64,000 nt of DNA from NCBI GenBank assembly GCA_035772405.1, contig JAYKKM010000016.1:1138501-1202500 (forward strand), written 5' to 3'. Below the pieces are notes generated by a model, which saw only the letters and a list, made by a program, of their open reading frames with translations, did not search any database and was not told the origin of the DNA. Shown here one piece after another: positions 48,690-61,491 of the stretch. Origin of the DNA: Chrysogorgia sp. JL179-B06. Taxonomy: Eukaryota > Cnidaria > Anthozoa > Scleralcyonacea > Chrysogorgiidae. A program made the position numbers and the translations under genes. Numbering within the stretch: position 1 is the stretch's first letter; each line of letters begins with the position of its first letter.

Positions 48690-49120
48690 GTTGTGGTAGA
48701 CAAATCCGGGTTGCATATAACTGGACCAGGGTTCGGATTTACATCACCAGATAAGAGAGCAAGATACAAGGCCAAAAACGTGAGATTTGTTAACTTGATT
48801 TCCGCTTTCATTTTGATCGAACACATGATCTTCGTTTCTTTACTTGAGCTGCGAGGTAATCCACAATTTCTACTTGGATATGTAATATTGGTATGCACGT
48901 TCATACCTATTATGAGTCTATGAAACTCTTCCTCAGATGTTGAAAAGAACTTCAAATTATTTATGACAAGAGTAAATATCATTATTACGAAAAGATATCC
49001 AGTGAACTTCGACAACGTGTTGACCGCCATGTTCACCACTGACTTAAAAATGTTAAACAATGGAAGTTTCGGTTTAAATACTGAAATGAAACTTGCTTTG
49101 GGGCTGGAGTCTCCCTGCAT
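48690..49120 (-). pseudogene. LINE N-terminal region with 2A-like motif
   Basis: From MQGDSSPKASFISVFKPKLP it has a hydrophobic segment (GYLFVIMIFTLVI) and a second hydrophobic run leading to LALLSGDVNPNPGP. That ending matches the ribosome-skipping 2A consensus (D-(V/I)-E-x-N-P-G-P) except Asn for Glu. 2A peptides at this position are known in CR1-like LINEs of sea urchins and other invertebrates. It probably belongs to the outer LINE, whose APE resumes at 46848. Confidence 0.7.
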
Positions 49121-50179
49121 GGCTTTGCTTCCCCGAAAGGATCAAGAACTATGAAAAACCTATCCGCTATTTTTGCGTCCTCTCCTATATAAGCCCTGGG
49201 CTTCTAATATATTTTATATTGTGCAGAGAATGAAAATTACTAGTCCCAATGGTTATGCAAACGTCGCCTTCGATCTCTATATTCTTCAATTTTCATCGAC
49301 ATAACGCTTCATTCAGTTTCATATCAGGTGTTCGAGAGAAAATCGGCGCAGGTGGAACTTGTGCGAGAATTCAAACCAAAAAAGGTGGCAACTAGCACTT
49401 TATATACCTCAAAGTTCGAACGAATTCAATTACAGCGCCGTTGAAACTTATTTTGGATGTTCCTAATCTCCAACGGATATTATTTGCTTCTTTGGTTGCA
49501 TGTGACGACATGACGGGCGATTTAACAATACGAATATCATTAGATCTATTGTATCTACCTGCAACGAAGGTTCTGACCTTGATCTACCAATTGGCAACAT
49601 TTTTCAGAAAACATCATCAAACGTTCTGACAAAACCATTACATAGCGAAGTCACGCTCAACTTGTAAATTTCAAGCTTATTGCCGCCATGTTGAAATGAG
49701 ACTGTAACGAGCGCGGTTTAACAGAACACAATAACATTCTCACCACAATGTTCGTACTGTTCACAAATGTCACACTTGATTTAGATTTCCCGTTGGCTTG
49801 ATATCTTATTTCTGGTACAAAACATATATCCTTTCAATCACAACATAAAATCTACACGTATGAAGATTTCTTACCAGGAATAATCGTAAAGGCACAGAAA
49901 CAATCCAAATCAAATGTAAAAAGTTTAAAGAGATCGAAAATATGGTAATTTTTCGTCTTTTTTATTAAAACGCGCTCGTCCCAGTCTCTTCACCCACATT
50001 TCGACATGACGGCAATAACCTAGAAATAGTTTATTCATACCCGAATGAATGAAACACATGCAGGTATCACGTAAACACGGATTCCACCTAATGTATTTCA
50101 AGAGATGGTGTACACGCAAGCTACTTTAAATAATCTTCTGCGAAAATAAAATAAACGCCAGAACAATATTACCACTAAC
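49121..50179 (-). other. Cyclin B3 intron, distal part
   Basis: No supported gene. The donor AAG/GTTAGT is at 50180/50179. Confidence 0.5.
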
Positions 50180-50335
50180 CTTCGCAAACCTCCGAAGAAA
50201 GCGATAGGGAATGGGGATAGCCAAGCAATAATCCAATGAGGCCAGAACTTTAACTTCCATTTTGAGAAGTTCTGTCTTTTTGTAAGCATCGTCGCAAATG
50301 AAAAGAAAGTCATCTAGATAAGGTGGATGTCTTTC
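50180..50335 (-). CDS. ccnb3: Cyclin B3-like, penultimate coding exon
   Basis: 52 codons, phase 0 at both ends, between acceptor CTTTCCTGTAG and donor GTTAGT. It encodes HPPYLDDFLFICDDAYKKTE, ASLDYCLAIPIPYRFLRRFA and the final Lys: the end of the first cyclin fold, with the P-x-x-x-D-F-x-(Y/F)-I-C-D-D-A-Y block and the (I/V)-P-x-P-Y-R-F-L-R-R block of B3 cyclins. It joins directly to ADCDMETLTL of the last exon. No earlier exon was found up to 64000, so the next intron is long or the rest lies outside. Confidence 0.9.
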
Positions 50336-51409
50336 CTACAGGAAAGAGCCAAAGTCAGTTTACCTGCATTCAATGGAGACCCAACTAATGGCGACAGACA
50401 CAAAAGTAGACTGGTTAGGTGGAACTTATGCTAAAAAAAGCTTGTGTTTTACTGTAAGTGTAGCTCGGCACAGCTATTGTAAATATTTATTACTTATTAC
50501 TCGAGCTACTATGGCAGCACCAAGTCTATAGCTTTCGCAGCCTTTCTATGTTATTTTCCTTTTATGTCACGATAATGGCCGACTCAGCAGTTATACCCTA
50601 CTCGCCAGGCTTTGCGAGGCCACATATCGATCGTAAACCAGTTTTATTTAATATATTAATTTATCATTTATTAAATATACTAGGGAAATCAGTGACCATA
50701 TCGAAAAATTCGAATCGCTGCCACACCCACAAATGCAACGGCATTAAGTAATAGATAAACACCGAGAACGAGGGATTTATGCGGCATACAACCCCGAGGA
50801 CGCGTAGCGTCCAAGGGTTGTATATCGCATAAATATCGACGTTCGAGGTGTTTATCTGACTGATTATTACATTGAGGAGGTTTCCAACAAAGTTTTGTTG
50901 ATTTTGTCCAACTTGGATAAAGATTTTCCTAGTTTTTTCTTCGTTTCTTATCTTATTAGTATTCATAGGGATTTATGGCGCATACATCCCGCGGTATATC
51001 AAAGGAAACTGACTCAATGTAATAATAATTGTCCTTATTATTACTTATTTCATGATTGAGTCGGTTTTCTTTGATGTACCGCGGGATGTGTATAGCATAC
51101 AATACGATATAGCTTATGTCACTTATTACAACAAATACATTATACTAACACACGCACGCACGCAGTTAATATGAACAACAAATTATGAAGTTCTGCGATT
51201 CAAGATCTCTAACAGAACTACAATTTAAACATATTGAGCGCCAGGTACTGTAGATATAATATCAGTATTGAATGTGTTCTGGAGAGTGACAAAGTATCTT
51301 GATTTTAAATCATTTTTTAATGATCGACTATGTGTTAATTTATTTTGTTTGATCGGAGAGTGTGCAAGTGTGTTCCAAAGTCTAGATGATCTTATGAAAA
51401 AACGTTCTT
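50336..51409. other. Non-coding, two long hairpins
   Basis: 50753-50857: AGATAAACACC and, inside it, imperfect arms about a GACGCGTAGCGTCC centre. 50981-51094: CATACATCCCGCGGTATATC and its inverted partner, about 38-bp arms. Both look like MITE remnants. Confidence 0.7.
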
Positions 51410-51962
51410 GAAAATATATGTTAATGAGGCACAGGTGACACCAAAGTAGGTTTCGTGAATATCTTCAAAGTTATCCAATGAAATTACTTGAATTAAACTT
51501 TGTTCGTGGATACATACCACCAAACTAAGGAACATGGTTCAAGTTAAGTTGTCACCATAATAACAGATTATCGTTCCCATACATTAGTCTTCTGCCATCG
51601 CAAGCAACGTTTTCGATTTCAAACTTGGGTATTGCATTGGAAAAGTTATTGAGAACTGCCAATCTCACCATGTTCTGCACATGAGAGATAACATTATTTT
51701 GTTTTGGAAACTAGGAGGTCTGGAAAGTAATCTGTTACTATGGTAATAACATAACTTGAACCACGTGCAAAGTTTCAAGTAATTTCATTGGATTAAACTT
51801 TGAAGATATACACGAATTTTATAATTGCCACAATGTTGTTTGCCTGCTTGACGTCATCCTGTGCCTCATTAACATATCACATATAACTCAATACCTCGTG
51901 AACGAAAATTTAAGTGCCCTTTCAAACATAGCATTATCATTTTTGGGTTAGGCGCACTTTAA
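51410..51962. mobile_element. Fold-back MITE family A, copy 2
   Basis: Same inverted arms as 41705-42400. The right end CATTATCATTTTTGGGTTAG then GCGCACTTTAA is complete here; the left end is missing. The two copies together define the element ends. Confidence 0.85.
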
Positions 51963-52903
51963 CTGGCTGCCTTTAACTCTTTCCCTACGGGCGCAGTTAA
52001 AATGGGTCACTGAAGACCCGCAAAGTCGTCAATCGAAAAACACGGCACACGGTAACGCAATATTAAAAATTGAAATTCGACAAGCGCCAGGAACATGAAA
52101 TCCACGCACACGCCAAGTTTGATTTGATTTCATAAACAACTCTGCGATTGGTGGCATTTTGAGTTTTCAAGATGCTACGCGGGCGTGCAAGATGGCCTTT
52201 TCTGGAAAAATGTAAATTTTTCAACCTGATTTATGATAATTAATGCTAATTTATATTAACATAATGTGTTTTGTTCGGGAAATTTAAAAGAACAAGTAAA
52301 CGCCGGTTTATTGGGCTTCCAGAAAATGTATAGCTTTCGCAACAGTTATGGTTATTTCAAGAGATATCAATAGAACAACGTGGTCGTTCAATTTTTGATG
52401 TTTTTCAGCCGTAAGGAAAGAGTTAATAAGCAATAATAGGTAAATTGAAAATAATCGAAGAAAAAGCGTGAAAGGAAAAGCAGTTTATTATCTGTTGAAT
52501 TGAAAATAATCAAAGTAAATACAGTTTAACAAAGCAAAAAAATGTTCAGTGACAAAAAATGAACCCCCTTCTCTGCTCCCCCCTACCCCCCTCAATGAGA
52601 GGAATTATGTAAGGGTTACCCGAAGCAGAGTCTCTGCAGAGATCCCACCCGCACCGGTCCACCCGCACGGGAGCTCATACTTTTAAATATATACGCAAGC
52701 TATCTATACACTACAAAGACAATACGTTCTATGCATGTGGGTCAAAAAGGTCAAAATTCACCGCGTTTAGAAATGTAGGAAATAATTCACCAAAATTGTT
52801 AAAAATTTGATATGTGTGTTGTTTAGCCGACTTATAACGATGATGAAAAATTCAGGCGAAAATATAAAATTGATCGATGCGAAAAAATATCGACCATTGT
52901 ATA
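51963..52903. other. Non-coding
   Basis: A C-rich patch near 52565-52600. No gene supported. Confidence 0.35.
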
Positions 52904-54545
52904 TTAAAGTGCTTATGAAACGAAATTTTCGACCCCTGTTTTATTTGATATTCTTATAGTTTTTGACGCGCTGATTAACGTGGTGTGATTCATTTTTTTC
53001 TCCGAATTTTAGAAAGTAGTTTATTTTTCGTCTGAAAGTGAGCATTTTGAGTAACAAGACGTCCGGGGTCTGGAACCGAATTAGTTGCGGTTTGACGTCA
53101 CTGGTTAGAGTCGTCTGGAGATTCTTGTAGTATTTTACTATGGTTTCTTTATATGATTCGTCATAATAAGCTTGAAACTGCGTTTTTCCGATGCGAATAG
53201 TCGTTCATGCACGTTCAGTAATCATACAGTTTGTATGCTTTGTTTAATATACTTCTACTTGTCGTATTTCAAACATTGAGAGGCTGAGAGGCATAAGTCG
53301 CAACTCGGACAGACGCATATGGTCCATATGTCGGATGAACTGTGCTTGTGGCAGCTTTCATATACTCCCAAATAGTATACAGTGTGAAAGTAAAACAAAA
53401 TCCCTTGGTATGCCTGAATATATTATATTTTATTTAGATATCCAAAACAGAAATATAACCACCTACAGTACTTTCAAGAGAACTGTTCAGCCGCGCGTTC
53501 ACCGTTCATTCTAAGTAATGTGTGGATAGTAGTTATTTGCGTTACCGCGAGTACCGGCTACCACACTAGTAATTCACATCACAGACCGCGTCATATTCTT
53601 GATGTATAAACCCGATTTGTTGGCAAACAGAAAACAATGCGAAGTGATATCTATTTATTTTATAGGCTGACAATTATTTAAGTTTGGATGTTTGCTTCGC
53701 ATCATGTTTCAATCAACTGTGCATGGCGTGAAGGCCGTCGGCAAAAAAACAAGCTACGGTTTAAAGCTATACACGACCCAATCGTTTTGAATTTAGTAGT
53801 TATTGCTTTATTAAATGATATTTTATCATCTACGTCCTTTAGATCCACGAAAAAAGCTACCTTATGCGTGTTAATTGGATGGCTGCACGTTTTACTATTA
53901 GCGCACAGCTGACTTTATACGAGTAGATGTATCCACACACGGCCACAGGTTAAGTTTTAAACCACATACATTCACGCGGTATCGAATAGAAATGAACCAC
54001 TTGTGTTACCAACGTTTCTGTAAATATACATCAAGTCCAGTCGGTATCAACAGCTCAAAAGAAAACACGTGAAAATCCGATGATTTATCCACGGAACATA
54101 TTGAATATATTCAATGGCGTACACTCGACGCAGCACTTCGCTTTCTTTGTGCATATTTAATGTACTATTTTGTTGTTAATGATGAAGATTAAGCAGTGAA
54201 TTTCGTCCTATTGATTTAATAGCAAGACTTGCGATTTTCTTTAGACACTTCTGACTTTCTTTAGCATTTATTATCGATACGTTCTACTTTCACTGCCGTG
54301 ATTCTGCTATACTTGTTTATGTTCCTTGACACGCTGAGTACAACCAGTGATGTCACAAGGCCTGTTTTGGCCGCGCGACGAACCGGACGTCTAGTTGTCA
54401 AAAATCGTCAACTTTGAAGGTCGATAAAACTACTTTGCAAAGTCATAGAACAAAAATAAACAGCACTACGATAATCAGCGAAGCTCGAACTATAAGAATA
54501 TCAAATAAAATCGAGGTCGAAAATTTCGTTTCATAAGCACTTTAA
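52904..54545. mobile_element. 1.64-kb fold-back element with TTAA-AGTGC ends
   Basis: The left TTAAAGTGCTTATGAAACGA and the right inverted copy match, with similarity for over 200 bp: TTTTATTTGATATTCTTATA, GACGTCCGG, GACGTCACTGGTT. Flanked by TTAA on both sides. The interior (53688-53912 open frame included) has no recognisable protein. Confidence 0.85.
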
Positions 54546-54601
54546 AGGAACAGTTGGAGTACAGAGATACAGGACTTATACAGTAATTGCATGAATAAAC
54601 T

Positions 54602-54727
54602 AGCCTGTGTACAGCCTGAATATACACCTGTAATTCACCTGAATAACCGCCAAGCATGTGAAAAGCCTGGGTATGAGGTTGCTGAATAACCTGAATTACA
54701 GGTGTATATTCAGGCTGTACACAGGCT
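54602..54727. repeat. Palindrome with perfect 35-bp arms
   Basis: AGCCTGTGTACAGCCTGAAT (54602) through CACCTGTAATTC pairs exactly with 54693-54727. The loop contains AAAAGCCTGGGTATGAGGTT, the dispersed repeat core also at about 5450. Confidence 0.9.
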
Positions 54728-55745
54728 GGAATAAACTTGCGCCTTATTACTACCTCAGGGCCACAAAGAACATTTCATTATAGGGCAGTTAAACGAACTT
54801 AAAAGAGGAACAGTCTAATCACCCACGGTAAACTATGTAATAACATGGTCACCTCGGTTTTAACAAGTGACGAGGGATATTTAGTTCTAAACATCCCTTA
54901 TTCAATAAAAATATGCCTGAAATAACTAATTGACCTCTTTTGGTGCTTAAAGGAACTCGGTTTTCATTTGCTTCGGAAACTTTTTTGTCGCTCACAAACG
55001 AAAAGCGGACATCGGCCATCAATCACTCCAACTAAAAAATACTAACGTGTATTTGCAAACCAAATTTATACACAGATTCACTGAACCAATTCGATAAAGA
55101 GATTTCACAATACAAAAGCCTCCATTGTCTTGTTTATTTCCTCGGTGACCATGTGATTTCAAACTAAACGCATGGCTTTGACAGATATTAGTGATTAAAA
55201 GGTTTAGTAAAAGTCCCTTGGGCTTCGCTCACTAAACCTCCCTAGCTTTCGGGTAATTTAATCACTAATCTCCCTCAAAACCATTTACTTATAATAAATA
55301 AGTTATATTTTGTACAATAAGCCTGCCATGCAATGTATGAAATAAGTATTAGGCCCGACTCTGAACGTGTCAGATCAGTTGTCAGATTTATGCGCAGTCG
55401 ACACCACAATTTGGTGTATTACTGCAAATTCAAAGATGTTGGATGATACCGCAAATTCAAAGAATTGCCAATGTTCGTTCATTCGATTGTGGGTGTGGCA
55501 GTGATTCGAATTTTTCTCGCTCTTTCACACGTTGGCGATTTCTGTCAGAAGCGAGCATATCGGCGTCTGTTGATCAGGCGCATGCCGCATGCGCAAGAAT
55601 CTCTCAAGGGTTCTATTAACATTCTATTTATGCATTCTACTAGAAATACGTTACGCAATAACCCCTCGCTCGCCCGTTAACGCCCTGTATTCGTTGAACG
55701 TTTCGTCGTAGAATTTGGACATAATCTCGGTGAATATTTAATTTC
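54728..55745. other. Non-coding
   Basis: An imperfect palindrome at about 55190-55275 (TTAGTGATTAAAAGGTTTAG with its inverted partner). A partial copy of ACTAGAAATACGTTACGCAA near 55635. Confidence 0.5.
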
Positions 55746-58111
55746 AATAACTAGAAATACGTGTACGCAACAACCCCTCGCCCACTTACTGTTTGAGGCT
55801 TTAATATTGCCAAACTGAACAGATTTTCAAACTGCTTATTTTTTGGGTGCAATTTGTGGGTAGTGTACTGAACAGAACCCAAGTGGGAAAGTCTGCCAAC
55901 ACAATTGTCTCGCAGGCAGGGTTGGAAACCAATTGTGTAATTATTGATTATTGAAATTAATAATTAATTTTAATAATTATTAATTTAAATAATAATTGTA
56001 TTAATTATATATTACATAATTAAAGTTAATTATGTCAGTTATGCTTTTAATAATAAATTTCAACATGCATGTTTACAGTACCGTAACAGTGGCATACTCA
56101 TAATTTTACTCAAAGTACAATTGTATTCACGAGACTGCATAACCTTGTACATACATGTACCCTACTGTAATAATGTAATCTGCATGTTCCTTATTGCCTA
56201 ATTGTCAGTATAAACAGATACATGTACCCTACTGTAATAATGTAATCTGCATGTTCCTTATTGTCTAATTGTTAGTAGCAGATACCAAAAGATTCCATAC
56301 CTATTTATCCTAGACCAAATTGATAAGTCTGATAAACCTTTTATTCTTTTAGAAGACTTCTGTTTCTTAACTTTTATTAATATTATATAATTATGCACAT
56401 TCATGTACCAGTATTTCAATGGTATTCAAGTACCGGTAACACAATTTCAAAAATTGAAATGACAAAAGCCCAAAAAAAACAACAAAGAACGATATTGCTT
56501 AATCTAATTATTTCACCAATATATATATATATTAATTCAGGATGAAATAGCCTGCGACCCGCCCTCCCCCAGCCCGCCCTCCCCAACCCGCAGAGAGCCG
56601 GCTCGCAGGCTAGTTTAATCCCTAACATGTTCACCTGACACAGTGAGTGTTAACCCACCCAATTATACATTATACAGTATTTATCCTTCAAAAGCTGTGT
56701 AAAAATATACATTGAAAGCCTAGGACTGGCACTGTCCAGGCCTACTATCCAGGACAAAGGTGAAATTAAACAGACACACTAAGCCATTGGCCAGAAGGGC
56801 ATATGCCATAATATCAGATGAGCATAAATGCTGATTGTTATAGCCAGTATGGTATATGTTTACACTATTAAAGTGAGTAAAATGTAAGCCAGGCCCAAGG
56901 TGGCATCCAGCCAGGTTGGTCCTGGTTAGTCCTATAGACTTGCAGTATAAACACAGCTATAATCTGTACTTTTTTACATCCTTACCACCAGTACTGGTAC
57001 TCACTATATAGCTAATTAACAAGTATTGCAATTATTCCATTGTGGATGGGGTTGCAAAGTAACCGAGTGAAACAATGGTGATGGATAATTTAAATAAAAG
57101 TATAAAATCTGCCATTCAAAATTTGTATTAACATTTGTTATTCTGCAATATTATAATAAAGCACATAATTTATTGGTATATCTTATGTAAGGACTATTCA
57201 ATTTCGAGCGAAAGCCCTGCAAAGAGTGATTTTGTGATGTCTGATTGGCGCTTTCTCGATATATCAACAAACCGAAATTCAAATAATCACTAACCCTAAT
57301 CCTAACCCTAATCCTAATCCTAACCCTAATCCTAACGCAAATCGTAATCCTAAAACTGACTTGGGTTGGTGTTATAATAATTTTAAATTTCGGTTGCCAT
57401 GACGACATGCCAAAAGTGAAATGTTCCGACCACAATATATTTTGAAGTACTAACTCTAAGAACTCATTCTACATATCTAATGAAAGCTTGATTAACAGCC
57501 TCTGACATACCTACAAAAATATTTTTGTAACTGATACCTAACAGCTTGAAAAAAGCGACGACGCTTGGATTGGATTGACAAACTCCGTATAAATATTTTA
57601 GATATTCAGACGACGATATCTTTTGAACTACTAACGCAAGAAAATCATACTATACATCAAATAAAAGCCTGAATAACATACTCGGACATGTTTGCCAAAC
57701 TATCTTTGTAACTGACTAACAGGTTTAAAAAACCGAAAACGGGTTTACCTTTAGTTTTGACGCCACGTAATAAAACTTGATTTACGAACTTGATTTACGA
57801 ACTTGACATCTTCGGACGACGATATATTGCATTTTCACTGCCTTTTCACGATCTTTTTGAACTCAAATCTTCATTCACCGTTTAACCTCAAATGTAGATA
57901 TTTTTTATTTACCATATCTAGTTACCAGGGCCAAATTTCCCGATGCCGCGCATGGGCCGTTGATCTTCAATATATATATATAATTAAATTGCATTCGAGA
58001 TAGGCATCCGCTTGGATCTCGCGTTATAAGGGACTAAACGCCGGTCGATATTATCACCCTCGCCCTCAGGCCTTCGGCCTTCGGCCGGCGCTTCGCGCCG
58101 GGCGAGGGGAT
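55746..58111 (+). repeat. 2.3-kb tandem duplication, copy 1
   Basis: Begins AACTAGAAATACGTGTACGC and CAACAACCCCTCGCCC; ends with a GC-rich hairpin and GGGCGAGGGGATAAT. Nearly collinear with copy 2. It has a unique C-rich patch (about 56545-56610) and a longer CCCTAA/TCCTAA array (57292-57352). The two ends share the inverted GGGCGAGGGG, so this may be a mobile element that duplicated. Confidence 0.85.
57292..57352 (+). repeat. Degenerate telomere-like array
   Basis: About ten CCCTAA/TCCTAA units. Copy 2 has only four or five (59622-59652). Confidence 0.85.
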
Positions 58112-58121
58112 AATAGTAATA

Positions 58122-60402
58122 ATAACTAGAAATACGTGTACGCAACAACCCCTCGCCCCGCCAAACTGAACAGATTTTCAAACTGCTTATTTTTTTGGGT
58201 GCAATTTGTGGGTAGTGTACTGAACAGAACCAAGTGGGAAAGTCTGCCAACACAATTGTCTCGCAGGCAGGGTTGGAAACCAATTGTGTAACTATTGATT
58301 ATTGAAATTAATAATTAATTTTAATAATTATTAATTTAAATAATAATTTTATTAATTATATATTACATAATTAAAGTTAATTATGTCAGTTATGCTTTTA
58401 ATAATAAATTTCAACATGCATGTTTACAGTACCGTAACAGTGGCATACTCATAATTTTACTCAAAGTACAATTGTATTCACGATACTGCATAACCTTGTA
58501 CATACATGTACCCTACTGTAATAATGTAATCTGCATGTTCCTTATTGTCTAATTGTCAGTATAAGCAGATACATGTACCCTACTGTAATAATGTAATCTG
58601 CATGTTCCTTATTGTCTAATTGTTAGTAGCAGCTACCAAAAGATTGCATACCTAAATTTATCCTAGACCAAATTGATAAGTCTGATAAACCTTTTATTCT
58701 TTTAGAAGACTTCTGTTTCTTAACTTTTATTAATATTATATAATTATGCACATTCATGTACCAGTATTTCAATGGTATTCAAGTACCGGTAACACAATTT
58801 CAAAAATTGAAATGACAAAAGCCCATAATATACAACAAAGAAACGATATTGCTTAATCTAATTATTTCACCAATATATATATATTAATTCAGGATGAAAT
58901 TCCTTTCAGCTGCTTCTTGTCAGTGGGGTGATACCACTTGTTTAATCCTAACATGTTCCCCTGACACAGTGAGTGTTAACCTACCCAATTATACATTATA
59001 CAGTATTTATCCTTCAAAAGCTGTGTAAAAATATACATTGAAAGCCTAGGACTGGCACTGTCCAGTCCTACTATCCAGGACAAAAGTGAATTTAAACAGA
59101 CACACTAAGCCATTGGCCAGAAGGGCATATGCCATAATATCAGATGAGCGTATAAATGCTGATTGTTATAGCCAGTATGGTGTATGTTTACACTATTAAA
59201 GTGAGTAAAATGTAAGCCAGGCCCAAGGTGGCATCCAGCCAGGTTGGTCCTGGTTAGTCCTATAGACTTGCAGTATAAATACAGCTATAATCTGTACTTT
59301 TTTACATCCTTACCACCAGTAATGGTACTCACTATATAGGCTAATTATCAAGTATTGCAATTATTCCATTGTGGATGAGGTTGCAAAGTGACCGAGTGAA
59401 ACAATGGTGGTGGATAATTTGAATAAAAGTATAAAATCTGCCATTCAAAATTTGTATTAACATTTGTTATTCTGCAATATTACAATAAAGCACATAATTT
59501 ATTGGTATATCTTATGTAAGGACTATTCAATTTCGAGCGAAAGCCCTTCAAAGAGTGATTTCGTTATGTCTGATTGGCGCTTTCTCGATATATCAACAAA
59601 CCGAAATTCAAATAATCGCTAACCCTAATCCTAATCCAAATCCTAACCCTAAAACTGACTTGGGTTGATGTTATAATAATTTTAAATTTCGGTTGCCATG
59701 ACGACATGCGAAAAGTGAAATATCTTTTGAAGTACTAACTCTAAGAACTCATTCTACATATCTAATGAAAGCTTGATTAACAGCCTCTGACATACCTACA
59801 AAAATATTTTTGTAACTGATAGCTAACAGTTTGAAAAAAGCGACGACGCTTGGATTGGATTGACAAACTCCGACTAAATATTTTAGATAATTCAGACGAC
59901 GATATCTTTTGAACTACTAACTCTAGAAAATCATGCTATACATCAAATAAAAGCCTGAATAACATACTCGGACATGTTTGCAAAACTATCTTTGTAACCA
60001 ATTAACAGATTTAAAAAACCGAAAACGGGTTTACCTTTAGTTTTGACGCCACGTATAAAACTTGATTTACGAACTTGATTTACGAACTTGACATCTTCCG
60101 ACGACGATATATTGCATTTTCACTGCCTTTTCACGATCTTTTTGAACTCAAATCTTCATTCACCGTATAACCCTACTTTTCTTTTACGGTCAATTTAAAT
60201 ATTTATAATTCAATGCAGATATTTACCATATTATCTAGTTACCATGGCCAAATTTTCCGATGCCGCGCATGGGCCGTTGATCTTCAATATATATAATTAT
60301 ATAAACTGATCCTAGATCTAGGAACGGCTTGGATCTCGCGTGATAAGGGACTAAACGCCTGTCGATATTAGCACCCTCGCCTCAGGGCGAGGGGATAAAG
60401 AC
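58122..60402 (+). repeat. 2.3-kb tandem duplication, copy 2
   Basis: Same order as copy 1, differing by scattered substitutions, small indels, a replaced patch near 58897-58945 and loss of most of the GC-rich terminal hairpin. No gene. Confidence 0.85.
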
Positions 60403-61169
60403 GCTTTAGGAGCATTATACAATAGTCGCATGAAAACTCTTACAACAATACATTCTTAAAGTTACTTTTAAGTGCCGATGCAATGAAATTTTGAGTTTTA
60501 TTTGCGACTCTGAAAATTTTGATGTTTCTGATCACTTTCATTATATATTAAGACAAAAATTCGAATGCGAAGTTGTAGTGATATCGGCTCAAAGTGCAGA
60601 ACCCTCCCGCCGCGAAAGGGAAAACCAGTATGGCGCCCAGCATGGTGAAAGCTAAGCGCGGTGTTATGAACGAAGAAAGACGACAAACAGCCGATCCACG
60701 AGCGAAATGAAAACTCGCCCCATTCCCCTCATTCACCTGCCACGCGCGACATTGCTTCACTACATATATTATGATAAGATTGGCAAGTAAATTCCAACAT
60801 TCACAACAAACACTTCACAACTCGCAAACTACGTGATGAACCACCAAAAATGAAACACTTTGAACACTGATAATTTTACTACAATATTACAAACAATTAT
60901 GTGTCTAAATAATTCTGACAAACAAGAAAGAAGCAAAAGTCTCTAGGTTTTTGACCGAAGTTTTTCCTGTGCCTATGCGGGATTGGCATAATCCTATTGG
61001 CTACCAAAAACAAACAAACTATGACGTTCATGGAGGTAAAATGCCACTGACAGGGGGTTGATATCCAGAAAAACAAAACAAAAAATAGATTTGCGTAGAT
61101 ACAATAATCGAAGGCAAATTAATAGGAAAGATTGGATATTTACGATATAAAAAAAACACAGAGGATTTA
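60403..61169. other. Non-coding
   Basis: Open frames at 60498-60760 (minus) have no domain. Confidence 0.35.
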
Positions 61170-61491
61170 AGACGTTCCGGAGGCAGATAAAAACATGTGA
61201 AGAAAGTAATACAGAAGAGAGAATTTAGTTCGGTAAGTAAATAAATTTGTTGTTTTTCTGTGCAAAACAAGCAAGACATTTTAAATAATAAGCAAGTCAA
61301 GTTATATTAAATTGTTTTCCCTTTCATGGCGAAAGTAGAAAAACAAGTAGGTTTTTATCCCTATCAGTTAGATTAAATATTTCTCGCGAACACAGTAATA
61401 AAGTTATTGTTTCTCCGATCCTAAATCAAAACTAATCACGAACAAAAGAAAGAAAAACGGACAGGTTTTTACCCTATGTTTTGACTGTCAG

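Larger units (their letters stand above)
44080..49120 (-). mobile_element. APE-type LINE with 2A-like N-terminus, carrying two nested LINE insertions
   Basis: Order on the minus strand: N-terminal region with a 2A-like motif (49120-48690); insertion of a second LINE (48689-46849); APE endonuclease first half (46848-46613); insertion of a third LINE tail (46612-46003); APE second half (45835-45419); linker (45322-45116); RT fingers to motif B (about 44760-44090), where it is truncated. Each junction continues the same protein in sense. All copies are decayed. Confidence 0.7.

Noticed and set aside
50098..50313. 71-codon minus-strand frame
   Set aside because: Wrong frame of the cyclin B3 exon at 50180-50335; the correct frame gives the cyclin fold and ends at a splice donor.
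58050..58110. Rho-independent terminator-like GC hairpin
   Set aside because: Eukaryotic repeat DNA with no adjacent gene; it is the end of the duplicated segment.
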